Origin: Lutraria lutraria
Taxonomy: Eukaryota; Mollusca; Bivalvia; Venerida; Mactridae
Direction of reading: 5' to 3'
Length of the DNA: 64,000 nucleotides
NCBI GenBank assembly: GCA_964023205.1
Contig: OZ026845.1
Span: 10,860,001 to 10,924,000, forward strand
Shown here in pieces: positions 39,030-50,523 of this stretch. Within the stretch, counting starts at the first letter, position 1, and each line of letters opens with the position of its first letter. Position numbers and translations under genes: made by a program. Under the pieces are notes generated by a model. That model made no database searches. It was not told the origin of the DNA and saw only the letters and a list, made by a program, of their open reading frames with translations.

Positions 39030-39424
39030 AGCAAAGAGAGAAAAAACTAGGTTTTATTATGGCATCTTGTCTACCATGCAATTGCCTTACATTTTGCGTC
39101 TAAATTGTAATGATTTAGTGTTTATAAGCCATGATAAGCATTCAATCTACATGTATTATGAACTAAAAAAAAGAACATATGAACATAAAAATATGCTCAC
39201 TTACTATCCGGACAGTTTTTTTTCAGTCGTACAAGAAAAAACTCAAGTCCCAAAAGTCTTACTTTTCACACTGAATTCCTTTCTTGAGTACAAATGAAAC
39301 CCTACCAGAGTTCATCGATGCTTTTTTGAATATAGAAAACAAAATTACTGATTTCGTGTTTTTTTCAGTCACCATAAACTTATTCAATTGAAATATTCAT
39401 ATCAGAGGAGATTATTATAATAAG

Positions 39425-39790
39425 ACTGATCTCACGTTTAATAATTTGTATAATACTTTTGAGATCAATCTAACAATTATTAGGTCGACCTAGAATTTGA
39501 TCATATTGAGACCGCCCTCAAGTTTAATAACTATGAGACAGTCCTCATGTTTAATAACTATGAGACCGCCCTCAAGTTTAATAACTATGAGACCGCCCTC
39601 AGGTTTAATAACTATGAGACCGCCCTCGGGTTTAATCATTATGAGGCCCACCTCAAGTTTAACAATTTTGGAATCTAATCTAATACATGCGTACTAAGTA
39701 TGAGACTGGTCTCAAGATTAATCTTTATGAAACTGGTCTCAAGTTTAGACATTTTGAGAATAATCTTAATTTAATTTCATCACACTTTGA
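39425..39790. repeat. 27-bp minisatellite, well kept core with diverged flanks
   Basis: The core at 39508-39669 has about six units of GAGACCGCCCTCAAGTTTAA plus TAACTAT. Diverged units with GAGACTGGTCTCAAG and similar extend on both sides. The unit length is divisible by three, so a 66-codon ORF with 9-residue repeats appears; it is not a gene. Confidence 0.9.
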
Positions 39791-40970
39791 ATCCGACGTA
39801 AAAAGAAAAAAAGATTATTATATGATTCTCTGTTACTTGCAGCTTGAAAAGATAAATTCTAGGAACACACAATGAAAAGCATAATCATTAATTATCACAA
39901 GTTTACAGACAATATGAGCTATATAAAGGTGTTCGGCAGGAATACACCTTCAAAAATCTGAATTTACATCTAAACACGACAGTAAATTTAACATTCAAAC
40001 ATTATAATGTATTATAGACAAATTCATTTATACATAGATCTGAATTTTGTCTCGAGTATTTGAGAATATTTAATTAGACCTTTTAATGACTAGTAATAGG
40101 AATGATATGACCCTTACATTTCTTATCTTCTATTGTTTAACCGTCAAACCGTAATGAATTTCAATAAGTGTTAACATGTCTTAATTATCTAGTTTGATTT
40201 AAGAAATACTTGTTGAAATGCGATATAGATGTCGATGAAGTTAATATTGTGAAATAAGACATTTGTTCAGTTTGATGGAACCTTATCAATCCATCGGTAT
40301 AAAACATTGGCATTACACCAATTTTATGATATCTCAGGTGGGACTTTAATAGACAGGACTAAAGTCTTTGAGTCTCGGTGTGGAAAAGAATAAAGGACTA
40401 ATTAAACATATCTAGCTATATATCATGAGATTATGATATATAGTATTAACTGTATAAGAAATCTTAGTTAACAACTAAGATAATTATTTATATCAGAGAA
40501 CGAATCTATAATTTATTTATTTGAAATCGTCCCAGGATTATATTTATCAATGCTATTCGGTGTTTCTGTAGCATGATTACGTTGCATTATTTTGTTACCG
40601 TAAATATCTAACACCCACGATGTGAATCAATTATGATATCCAGAGAAAAAGTCTGCATAATATAATGATTTTTTCCTTAAAAATACCAAATAATGAACGC
40701 ATAATAAAACAAGACAATAGTTAATTTATTTATTGATTCAACATACACTACATCAACTGAATTGAATTAGCACTTGATGTGAATGTATAAATTTTAATGA
40801 TAGTGCAGTTCTGTAATTCATAATACAAATGTATTATATTGTAGTTTACGTGCTAATTTACAATGTAGTAAACACTGACACTATGTTATAGCTCTTGCAT
40901 TTTGCACTTGCTTGGTAATATACGTGTACATAAGTACAACAGTCTTGTCCGGTTGGCATTTCCGTGATTA
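39791..40970. other. Intergenic DNA, nothing recognised
   Basis: AT-rich, with no repeat family, motif-bearing ORF or RNA gene seen. Confidence 0.5.
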
Positions 40971-41177
40971 TTTATGCCCCCTTACGAAGAAAACGTGGTA
41001 TACTGCTTTGCAAATGTCGGTCGGTCCACCCGTCCGTCCGTTCGTCCGTCCTTAATCAAACCTTGACCGACCAATAAACAGAGAATGATTTGGAATAAGC
41101 TCTTATGATTTGGTGGGGGGGGGGGGTTGGTCATCACATGGAGATGACCCCTACCGATTTTGAGGTCAGTACGTCAA

Positions 41178-41198
41178 AGGTCAAGGTCACAGTGACCT
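41178..41198. promoter_or_regulatory. Nuclear-receptor site cluster (ERE-type), unit 1
   Basis: AGGTCA occurs twice in direct contact at 41178-41183 and 41184-41189. The second copy forms a perfect palindrome AGGTCACAGTGACCT with TGACCT at 41193-41198. That equals the consensus oestrogen response element, and TCAAGGTCA at 41181-41189 fits the extended half-site used by ERR/FTZ-F1-type receptors. Function is unproven. Confidence 0.5.
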
Positions 41199-41317
41199 TC
41201 AGTACAAAACCTTGTCCGACCAATCATTAGAGAATGATTTGTTCTAAGTTCTTCAGATTTGGTTGGGAGGATGGCCATCACATGTAGACCCCTAATGATT
41301 TGATGTCAGTACGTCAA

Positions 41318-41338
41318 AGGTCAAGGTCACAGTGACCT
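41318..41338. promoter_or_regulatory. Nuclear-receptor site cluster (ERE-type), unit 2
   Basis: Identical to the site 140 bases upstream, in the next tandem unit. Confidence 0.5.
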
Positions 41339-41514
41339 TCAGTACAAAACCTTGTCCGACCAATAATTAGAGAATGGTTTGGTCTAAGCTCTTAAGATTT
41401 GGTTGGGAGATTGGTCATCACATGTAGATGAATTTGTATCACTGTTTATTATACTTTCTATAGATTACTTTGAGGCCATTGGTTCCTGAGAAGTTCTCGA
41501 TAATACCAAGATTC

Positions 41515-41775
41515 CGCCCCGTGGTTCAGTGGTTAACGTTTGTCTAATCAATATAGGTTGTGAGCTCGAACTCGGGGCGATGCTCATATTACATCCTAGT
41601 ATTTTAAATTGTCACCTACATCTGAAATGTCTTGGGTAACTTTGTTGTTTCTTGCGGACAGAATGTGGTTCATACTTGTTAAGATCTACTAATGAAGTCC
41701 AGGGAAGCTGTTTAGGATAACCGCCCGCCACGATTTAACTGAAGTAATGTTGAAATGGCGTTAAATCAGAGAGGC
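41515..41775 (+). mobile_element. tRNA-derived SINE
   Basis: GTGGTTCAGTGGTTAACG is a good A-box region and GAGCTCGAACTCGGGG a good B-box. The ends GCCCCG and CGGGGC could pair. The 3' domain CCGCCCGCC...ACTGAAGTAATGTTGAAA and GGCGTTAAA is shared with the element at 47.6 kb, so the two use a common tail. Confidence 0.75.
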
Positions 41776-43140
41776 TTGGTTCACTGACAAATCTATCCTC
41801 TACCATGTAAATATGTTGGCACAAGATTAATAAAATTAGTCTGTTTGATATTTCAGCGTAATAAGACAGAAATTAAATTTAAATTTGCTTAACATAAACT
41901 GGAAGCCTGTCCCAACATATTATTTTGTATCATACTCGTATTAACGCTTTAATGGCGCGATGCATTTTTGTCTTACAAGTACATGTGTCCGTTTGCGTTC
42001 GCGCCTGTTGTAATACGACATAAAAGGGTACTGATTTTCTTTACATTTTAATTTCGTTTCGCTATAAAATTTTAGTCATTGAACGCAAATCTATGACCGA
42101 TTTTAAGACAATACAAAGTATGATACATGGATGGTTCGTTTAATGCTTTTCTATGTTTGTACTTGCTCACCGAAGCAGCGGATGTCAAATGTTTTATCCA
42201 AAATCATAATCTTTATCTTATGTATAAATACACGTTGTCTGAACAAACTAATTAGCTTTTCAACAATTTTACATGACGACTTAAAGAAAAAAGATTTTTA
42301 TCAGCAGTTTTGGAAAGTGTGTTTTGAACATGACATTGTAATTATTCATTTAATCATTAACTATTTCTCTTTTGTTCACTTAATTGGCGTCCGTTCTTAT
42401 TGTTTTGATATTTCGAGTGGTGGCAGTCTTCTTTCGTACCTTCAAAATGAAGAGTATCATATTCGGATACACTCGATGAATATCCTTTCAATTGATAATC
42501 CAAATAGGAATGGATTAATACAAATAATGTCAACTGAGGGCATTCTTCTACATAAAAAGTCATTCTTAAGACACGAATACAATAAAACTTAGATAAAAAT
42601 AATATCGATTGATACGAAAATGGTATCAAATTCGCTAAGACAGTTCCGATTGAGTTATTTTGATTAGCTTCGATTAAGGTGCGTTTAGTAATTTGTCCTT
42701 GTTTGGCGTGAATTGAGTACAAAAACACAAAAAAGTAATTAACAGCTATTAATTCTTGAATATCATAACTGAACTTTAGTGAAACTTAATTTGAACATTG
42801 ATACACAAACCATTTCAAACTAATATATAAATCAACTAATTACAGAAAAAATGTTTCAACTAATTAACTTGTGGTTGACTGGTCTAATCAACGATCATCA
42901 TTTCCTTCATTCATTTTCTGATTATGCACAGTTCAGTTAAATACCGACGGGTAGTTAATTTGATATATTTGCCTTGATCCTGTATCAATGCTATTCTTGT
43001 CCTCAAATAACTGCCATCTTCTCCTAGGCGGTATAGAACAAACGATCCGTGCCACAATGTCTTAAACCTAAACCGTTAAGGAGCATACGTACTGCATTCA
43101 GTGTTCGAATTAACAAATCTCATGTTTATATCTAACACTG
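41776..43140. other. Intergenic DNA, nothing recognised
   Basis: Opposing ORFs of 153 and 123 codons overlap near 42.1-42.7 kb but have no recognised motif and a codon mix typical of AT-rich noncoding DNA. No repeat was recognised. Confidence 0.5.
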
Positions 43141-43179
43141 TACCAATAAATAAATTATCATACATATACCACACAAATA

Positions 43180-44365
43180 TTACCCATTTATACCACACAC
43201 ACATTATACATATAAATCACACAAATATGATATATATACCGCAAAAATATTATACATATACAATACACATATTATACATGTATATACCACACAAATATCA
43301 TACATACACCACACAAATATTATACATATACTACACAAATATTATTATACACGCACCACACAAACAGTATACATATACCACACAAACATTATACATAGAC
43401 CACACAAACATTATACATATACCACACAAACATTATACATATACCACACAAACATTATACATAGACCACACAAACAATATACATATACCACACAAACATT
43501 ATACATATACCACACAAACATTATACATAGACCACACAAACATTATACATATACCACACAAACATTATACATATATCACACAAACAGTGTACATATACCA
43601 CACAAACATTATACATATACCACACAAACATTATACATATACCACACAAACATTATACATAGACCACACAAACATTATACATATACCACACAAACATTAT
43701 ACATATACCACACAAACATTATACATATACCACACAAACATTATACATATACCACACAAACATTATACATATACCACACAAACAATATACATATACCACA
43801 CAAACTTTATACATACACAACACACCACAAACATTATACATATATCACACAAACAGTGTACATATACCACACAAACATTGTATATATACCACACAAACAT
43901 TATACATATATAATACAAACATTATACATATATAATACAAACATTATACAATAACACACAAACATTATATATATACCACACAAACATTATACAATAACAC
44001 ACAAACATTATACATATACCACACAAACATTATACATATACCACACAAACATTATACAATACCACACAAACATTATACATATACCACACAAACAGTATAC
44101 ATATACCACACAAACATTATACATATATAATACAAACATTATACATATACCACACAAACATTATACATATACAATACAAACATTATACATATACCACACA
44201 AACATTATACATATATCACACAAACATTATACATATACCACATAAACATTATACATATACCACACAAACATTATACATATATAATACAAACATTATACAT
44301 ATATCACACAAACATTATACAATACCACACAAACATTATACATATACCACACAAACATCATACTT
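43180..44365. repeat. 22-bp minisatellite, about 54 units
   Basis: The unit reads ACATTATACATATACCACAC plus AA. Variants carry TAGACC, TATCACAC, TATAATAC or a missing TAT. The 22-bp period shifts frame each unit, yet none of the three forward phases contains a stop in most units, so a spurious 270-codon ORF appears. Confidence 0.95.
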
Positions 44366-45491
44366 ATAACAAAATGTTTAATTTATACCAGTTTTCTGTT
44401 GTTTTCTTTTTTTTGCAACGACTTCTTAATCGTTAAGTGACAATTGACAAATCCTGAATGAGCTGTTTAAAATTCGCCGCCTTCTTGGACTGCAGCAAAC
44501 TCGGTAATCTTAAGAGTTAACTCCTCTTTGTTTCAGAGATAGTAAGGGTTTGCATGTTTCAGAGTATTGTATACAATCAGATTTGATTATATTTAAGTTA
44601 CCAGGCATGCGATAGCTTTATTTTCTCAGATGTCATATTATTATCTATATTGTTATAACTTGAAAATTGTGAAATATGTAAAAAAATCGTTACCTGACAA
44701 CTGGAAGTCAGATAATATTCTTGATACGTGGTAGATGTATCTACATAGCCAGTTAATTGACATGAAAAATCAAGATAAATATTTACTGTTCAAAAATGTC
44801 ACACTCTTTATTTCTTGACTATAGTAGATTTCGATGTGTTAAATTGTTCTTCATTTTTTGTGGCATTCCAGTCTTATATCGAGCTATGAATGTCTCACAT
44901 GACGGCGGCAAAAATTATCGCGTATTTCAAAAAAATCTACAGTTTGAAGTATTGTATCACAATTCTGTCTTTTTAATTCAATTGATGCTAATCGAAAATA
45001 ATTGGCAATTATAAATACCTGAATAATGGTTACTTTTTACATTTCAAAGCGCGGGGGGTCTATGCAATAACACAATATATGAGGTTGTTTCGACGTAGCG
45101 ATAGTTTGATACCACACTCATCCAGTCTGATTGTTATAGATATTGAATCAATCAAATGACATTAAACTATTATACCATGTTTTTGAATTCTTCCCGATAT
45201 TCTCTCGACCTTTTTGTGACAAAGATGATAGTTTATTGATTAAAGGCATATTTTTCATATAATTGGACGTAACTCGTTAAATAAAATAGTGTACAATGAT
45301 AGTTGTTTGGGGAAATTAAACTGATACTAACTATAAAGATAGAAATGAAATTCTTCTTTATAAAGAGTGGCACGAATAGAGGGATATTATGTCGCCGAAT
45401 CAAGGCTGAGTGACTAACGCTAATTCTATTTCATTGAGTGATAAATATCTATAAACACACATTGCAACTGAAGCTCTCTTATATTTCTTAG
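44366..45491. other. Intergenic DNA, nothing recognised
   Basis: No gene or repeat seen; a 72-codon ORF at 44796 has no motif. Confidence 0.5.
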
Positions 45492-45725
45492 TAAGGCCTA
45501 AATAAAATGTGTTTGTTTCTGGTTACAGGCTCATTAAGAATAGGCTAGGTAGGTCGTGTTTTTTAAAATTTATTTGTTTGGCGCTTGAATAGCTCATGGA
45601 AAGATAAAAAAGTGAGAAATTACTGGTAGTTGTACCGTAATACCGCAAAATAAAAATATTAGGGCCACTGGGGGGAATTTAGGGGAGGTCGGATAACAAG
45701 AAACAAATAATTTTTTACGCTTTAG
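45492..45725. mobile_element. MITE, TAAGGCCT family, copy 1
   Basis: The left end TAAGGCCTAAATAAAATGTG with GTTTGTTTCTGGTTA resembles the reverse complement of the right end (CTAAAGCGTAAAAAATTATT with TGTTTCTTGTTA) over about 33 bp. A related copy lies at 53589-53798. No coding capacity. Confidence 0.65.
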
Positions 45726-46111
45726 AGCCGTTAATGTAATTAGAGTATTTCTTTGATATAAAATAACGTTAATCTACGGATTTTATGCCACGTGTGTTAT
45801 TGAAAAGAGTGTTACCGGTCATAACCTCAGTAATTCACTGATTCTGAAGTTTACAAGTGTACATAATAAGTTGGTCTTGATTTCCCTGATAAAAAATAAT
45901 AAGCAGAAATTAAAGCAGTTTTTTTTATAAAAGTGAAAGCAGCTCGCACATGTGTTCGGTCGTGTTCACGGGCACACAGAATTGTGATATTCGACGAGTT
46001 TAGTTTAAGAAACAACGTCTGCACGGGTATAAGACTTACGAAAACTGAGTGACTATGATCGTGTTTACAATTTGATTGTTCGAATAACTATCATGTTGTA
46101 TTCGTATTAAA

Positions 46112-46598
46112 TTCCACACGAAAAGTACATGAAGTCTTGAACGAACGTCACTACAAAATATGCGTCAACTCGTGTCCCGCACGAAAAAAACCCACGAACT
46201 ATTGAACAAAAATCAGTATCAAATATATACCAACTAAATCCCGCCTGCGCGAAAAGAACGTGAATTCGTGAAAGGGCGTCGATGTCAAATATACGTCACC
46301 CAAGAGTTCCACGCGAAAAAAACATGAATTCTTGAAAAAAAATCAATATCAAATATATATCAACAAAAGTCCCAATTGCACGAAAAAAACGTGCACTCAT
46401 AAATCGGCGTCGATACAAAATATTCGTTACCAGAGTCCCACGCGACCGCCAAAAAAAACAATATCAAATACGTTTCAACTTATGTCCCACACGAAAAGAA
46501 AGTGATCTCAGTTATTAACGGGCGTCGATACAAAATATAAGTTACATGCGAAAAAAAACACCAACGCATAATCTTGAACGGACGTCAAACATGGAACT
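46112..46598. repeat. Degenerate minisatellite, period about 64 bp, eight units
   Basis: The anchor CGAAAA recurs near 46119, 46182, 46250, 46314, 46381, 46443, 46492 and 46549. Each is preceded by TCCCACGC-like and followed by GGGCGTCGATACAAAATAT-like sequence. Divergence between units is high, so the array is old. Confidence 0.8.
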
Positions 46599-47570
46599 TT
46601 CTATGATGAGCGAGTACAACTGATTAAATGTCTGTTTATACAGTAAGCAAGAAGTTTATTTCGTACATAAAGCTAGTTATAGAGTAATAATAACAATTAT
46701 GAATTACAGCAGAAAGACAATTACTTAATGGGATTCACTTAGCAGGATTTTGTGGGAGACAATGTTAAATTTATTCGCGCAATTTTATGGGACTCTTGAT
46801 ATCCAGCGAGCATTAAGACGACCCTGATTACAGTTTGTATGTGGCAAGTGTTGAATTAATTACGCATTATGTTAATTAATATAGAACATCTATGGTATAA
46901 AACTAATCATGGGAAATGCTAGATAATAGCATAACTTTGTGACATATTTATGATGATTTGTATTAATCAGTCTAGATGCATTCCACACGCGTAAAAAGCT
47001 ACCTGAGAGTTGTGAGTTTTTTAAGAGGCGCCATTGTGATACGTTACTGTACTTTTTTCAGAATTATTTAATTCTTAGGCGTTTCATACGTTTTTAACAG
47101 CGCACGTTGTTTATTTTTATGGAACTAAGGTCGCAGCATGCGTTATTCTACGGATGTATAGTATGGACTGAATTACGTTCATACAACAAAATGATACAAC
47201 CACGCGTGTCGCTCGTTACATCACCACGTGTTTCATTTGAACAATAATACCATTTTTCAGTATCTTAAACATAATCGCAGGTTAAATATGTAATACATGT
47301 ATATCCTATTTAGATTTTGGATATAAAAAAAGGACATCCTTGTTTGTCGGCCCGTCCATTTTGTATTTATGATTAGCTTCCAATCATGGTCTGATCTGGT
47401 ACGTTCGTTATTTCAGGTCCGTGTTGTCAGTCTATGATTTCTTCACACTCTCAATCTGTAGTGGCCGGATATTTTTCTTTTAAACTGTCTCGCATTTCAA
47501 CATTACTCTTGGTACTTGTAGGGTATTGTCCCGTTACAAGCAGAATGTTGGAGGCCCTTGTGTGTAACCG
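46599..47570. other. Intergenic DNA, nothing recognised
   Basis: No gene or repeat recognised. Confidence 0.5.
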
Positions 47571-47815
47571 TGTTCAGCGACCGAGTCCAAGGTATGCCGT
47601 ATAACCCAGCGATCTGGGCACGAATGCCGGTCGCGGCTGGTCATACCCTTTCATGAGAATTGGACAAAAATGTGGAACATTTGCCGGTTCTTTGTAGAAG
47701 GGTACGTTGGTACTGGCTAGAATACATTCCAGACAAAATGGTTAGGTGAATCGGCCGCCGTATATAATTGAAAGATAGTTGAAAAAACGGCATTAAACCC
47801 AAATAAATACTCGTA
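47571..47815 (+). mobile_element. SINE-like element with shared 3' domain
   Basis: The 3' part (GGCCGCCGTATATAATTGAA, AGTTGAAAAAACGGCATTAA and CCCAAATAAAT) matches the tail of the element at 41.5 kb. The head GGTATGCCGTATAACCCAGC is a degenerate tRNA-like region. Its B-box is weak. Confidence 0.6.
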
Positions 47816-50276
47816 AATAACAACTGTGTTAATTATTACTTGTTTCCAGAGCCCGTCTTCATTATCGCTCTAGGAACCCAACGTTTTATCGCCTAATATT
47901 AATATGGGAATTTCTCTAACTCATGTGTGGGCAAAGGAGATAACAATCTATGGTCGTTTACATATAATTCAATTATTCTGACGATTTATATGAAGCGAGA
48001 AAGTCGCCTTTTTGTGTCATCTGTTTTTCCTGTTCTGTATAATTGATCATAATTAAGAATTAATAATGTAGTATGAGGTAAAACTAGACGACAAGAAAGG
48101 AGAGCGGGGGTCATTTCTTTGTATGGGAAAGTTACGGCTAACAACTAATAATCATACGCATGTTTTCTGCACTGTAATTAATTTTCAAAGACGGGTTAAA
48201 CAGTGATGGGAACTTTGGCGGATTTTGTTACACTTCAATAAATATTGTTAAAGAGATCCTAAGTCCTCGATTCTGCGAGTCCAACAGTTTACCCAGCGTT
48301 CGGCAAACTTCGGTCGAATTCGTCACTTTCCGTCAAGTAAAATAAAGCCACGGAATAATCCGAATACGTGTTGTTGTGGCGCGTAAACCGCAAATAACGA
48401 ATTTCTTTCAAAATAACAAAGATTTGCATGTACAACTATGGCATAAGCATTATGTCTAGATAATTGTGTCCATTTATAATTCAGATAGCATTTTATAATG
48501 TAGTAAACTCGACAAAACACAAAGCAAATACCGAGTGAAGAATAAAAACGTAATCTTTGAACCCAATTTACGAGTAGTACATGTATCGAATTTTGTGTAC
48601 ATTATTTTTTGTAATTTTGTATCATAATTTCGTATAGATATCCACTTTGAGTCACAATAAATGTATGCGCAATTTAATGCGTTTGTCGATTAGTTTTGAA
48701 GATATAATTAATGGGACAGCTCTCGTAGAATAGACCAACAGAATCGGGTAGTAAATTAATTATTTTAATATTTTTGGACGACGAAAAAGTTTATTTGACA
48801 CAAAGCGATCAGGTTCTGATATTTGTGTTATTTGTCTGAATGAAAATGGTCGCTCAATCCAAGAATTATCAGAGATAAACCATACGTGGACAATATAAAT
48901 GCATTCGAAGCTAAGTCAAATTCGTGTGAGTAATAGAACCAAAAATTATAATCAATAGGTATACAATGAATGGATGGGGTATGAGGCGAATTTCGGAACA
49001 GGAACAGTAGAACATCTAATGAATTACCTGACAGGTTAAAATAAACAAGTAATTGATATCCCTTGTAACATATCTTTACTGAAACCTGTCTTGTTAAGAT
49101 CTGTTTTAATAATTTCTTTCAAAACGAACATATTTCGTACCATTAACACTTTCCATCCGTCTTATTTACTTCACAATATCAGTAAGATATCGAATAGATA
49201 TTCCATTGTTTAAGTTCATAACAATATGCAAACTTAACATCTGATAACCAGTAGGTTTTGTTTTAAATTCTAAAGCGGTCTGAGTGTACGAACATTAAGC
49301 CGGCATTCCGTACTTTGATAAAATCATTGGTGACAATTTATGGACCGAGATCAATTCTTTGATTAACAAATAAATGAATTACAGATCATCATGGGATGGG
49401 AGTCAGATCTGAATGAGACGTATTAATTTCACAAAATGTGAGATTTTATAAACGAAATTGGCGCCGATTATCTGAAGGCGAACTTCATCATGTAACAAAT
49501 AATTTTCTGTCGACCGAAGACCAGTCAGTCAGCAAAAGCAAAAACATCCAAATTCATTTATTTGTTTTTCTCGTATATCGAATTACATAGAGACAAAAAT
49601 ACAGCCCAAACGAATAAAACGCTTTAGTGTAAACCTATTTAAAATCATCTATCGGTGCATAAAATGTATTTTCACTATTCTAAGTCGATGATATCATGTT
49701 TTTATTGATGATACACATGCATTTTGTACATAATTCATTTAAGTATATGCCACTGGATAATACGAGGATTTATTACTGTTAATCGGATCTTTTCTATCTT
49801 TTAAGTCCGGTTTTGTTGTCAAATTTAATATGTGTTTTTTTTATATTTGTTCGCCGATTTTTGTAATTGATTATTTTATCAATTACGTCCAAACATTCCG
49901 CTAAGATTATGAAACAAAATATGTTTCGTAATAGCATCATAAACAACTATTGATGCACCATAAGAAATTCGGAACGTTTTTTTTTCGTGTAATAGCAATC
50001 ACCGGGATGGTGTCTACAAAGCAGAATTTAGATTTACTTACTTTTTTGGAAATTCGAACGAATGTTTCGGTAATCAATGAACGAAATTTGCCCTTCTCAA
50101 CAATATTTTTTATGTACAAGTATAAAAAAATAATAGTCGAGGTTCAATTGAGCGTAATTTGTTTTGTCTGAAATGATCATTATTGATTTATGATACTCGC
50201 CAGACATGTATACGGAGTTGGAAGATACACATTTAGCTTAAAATGACGGCATCAGTCAGTTTTAGCTCATCTATTC
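47816..50276. other. Intergenic DNA, nothing recognised
   Basis: AT-rich, with only motif-less ORFs of 60-73 codons. No repeat family recognised. Confidence 0.5.
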
Positions 50277-50349
50277 TTAAACTGGTTCCCGTTGACTGGT
50301 GTGTACAAAGCCTTTGGTGCACTGCATCTTGGAACTGGAACCAGTTTAA
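50277..50349. other. Long hairpin (17-bp stem, one mismatch)
   Basis: TTAAACTGGTTCCCGTT at 50277-50293 pairs with AACTGGAACCAGTTTAA at 50333-50349 with one mismatch. The loop can pair further (GTGTGTAC against GTGCAC). The size and shape resemble a miRNA precursor or a tiny fold-back element. No known miRNA seed was recognised. Confidence 0.5.
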
Positions 50350-50377
50350 TGTTTTCTTAGCACTTAACTTTATATAA

Positions 50378-50429
50378 GGGAGGTAACTCAAATATTGATA
50401 ACTGATAAAATAAGTATACATTACCTCCC
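50378..50429. other. Second hairpin: GGGAGGTAA...TTACCTCCC
   Basis: Perfect 9-bp arms at 50378-50386 and 50421-50429 enclose an AT-rich loop. GGGAGGTAACTC is a motif I associate with mollusc dispersed repeats. It may be an element terminus. Confidence 0.5.
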
Positions 50430-50523
50430 CTACATAAACTTATTATGAACTTGACCGATATTGCCTACATTATATGCACTTTTCTGCTAGGGGATTTCTA
50501 AGAAATGCAAGCTTATTTAACCA

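Larger units (their letters stand above)
40972..41440. repeat. Dispersed element with (CGTC)n head and about 140-bp tandem units
   Basis: The head TATGCCCCCTTACGAAGAAA leads into GTCGGTCGG/CGTCCGTCC microsatellite (41017-41050). Units of exactly 140 bp in the two complete copies then follow, each with CCGACCAAT...AGAGAATG, GATTTGGT and CAAAGGTCAAGGTCACAGTG. A run of 12 G lies at 41115-41126. A third unit is cut off near 41430. The layout resembles tandem-repeat elements of the 'pearl' kind described in bivalves, thought to be non-autonomous Helitron-related; that placement is inference. Confidence 0.8.

Noticed and set aside
38935..39297. 120-codon ORF
   Set aside because: It crosses the right inverted repeat of the TTAA MITE and the SINE tail, so it is a chance product of repeat DNA.
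41515..41580. Functional tRNA gene
   Set aside because: A- and B-box motifs are good, but the cloverleaf does not close properly and a SINE body and tail follow. The same holds for 54240-54365.
42131..42728. Overlapping 153- and 123-codon ORFs on opposite strands
   Set aside because: No recognisable motif or splice signal, and composition like the surrounding AT-rich DNA.
43101..43913. 270-codon ORF rich in His, Thr and Tyr
   Set aside because: It is the 22-bp minisatellite translated. The period is not a multiple of three, so frame conservation is accidental.
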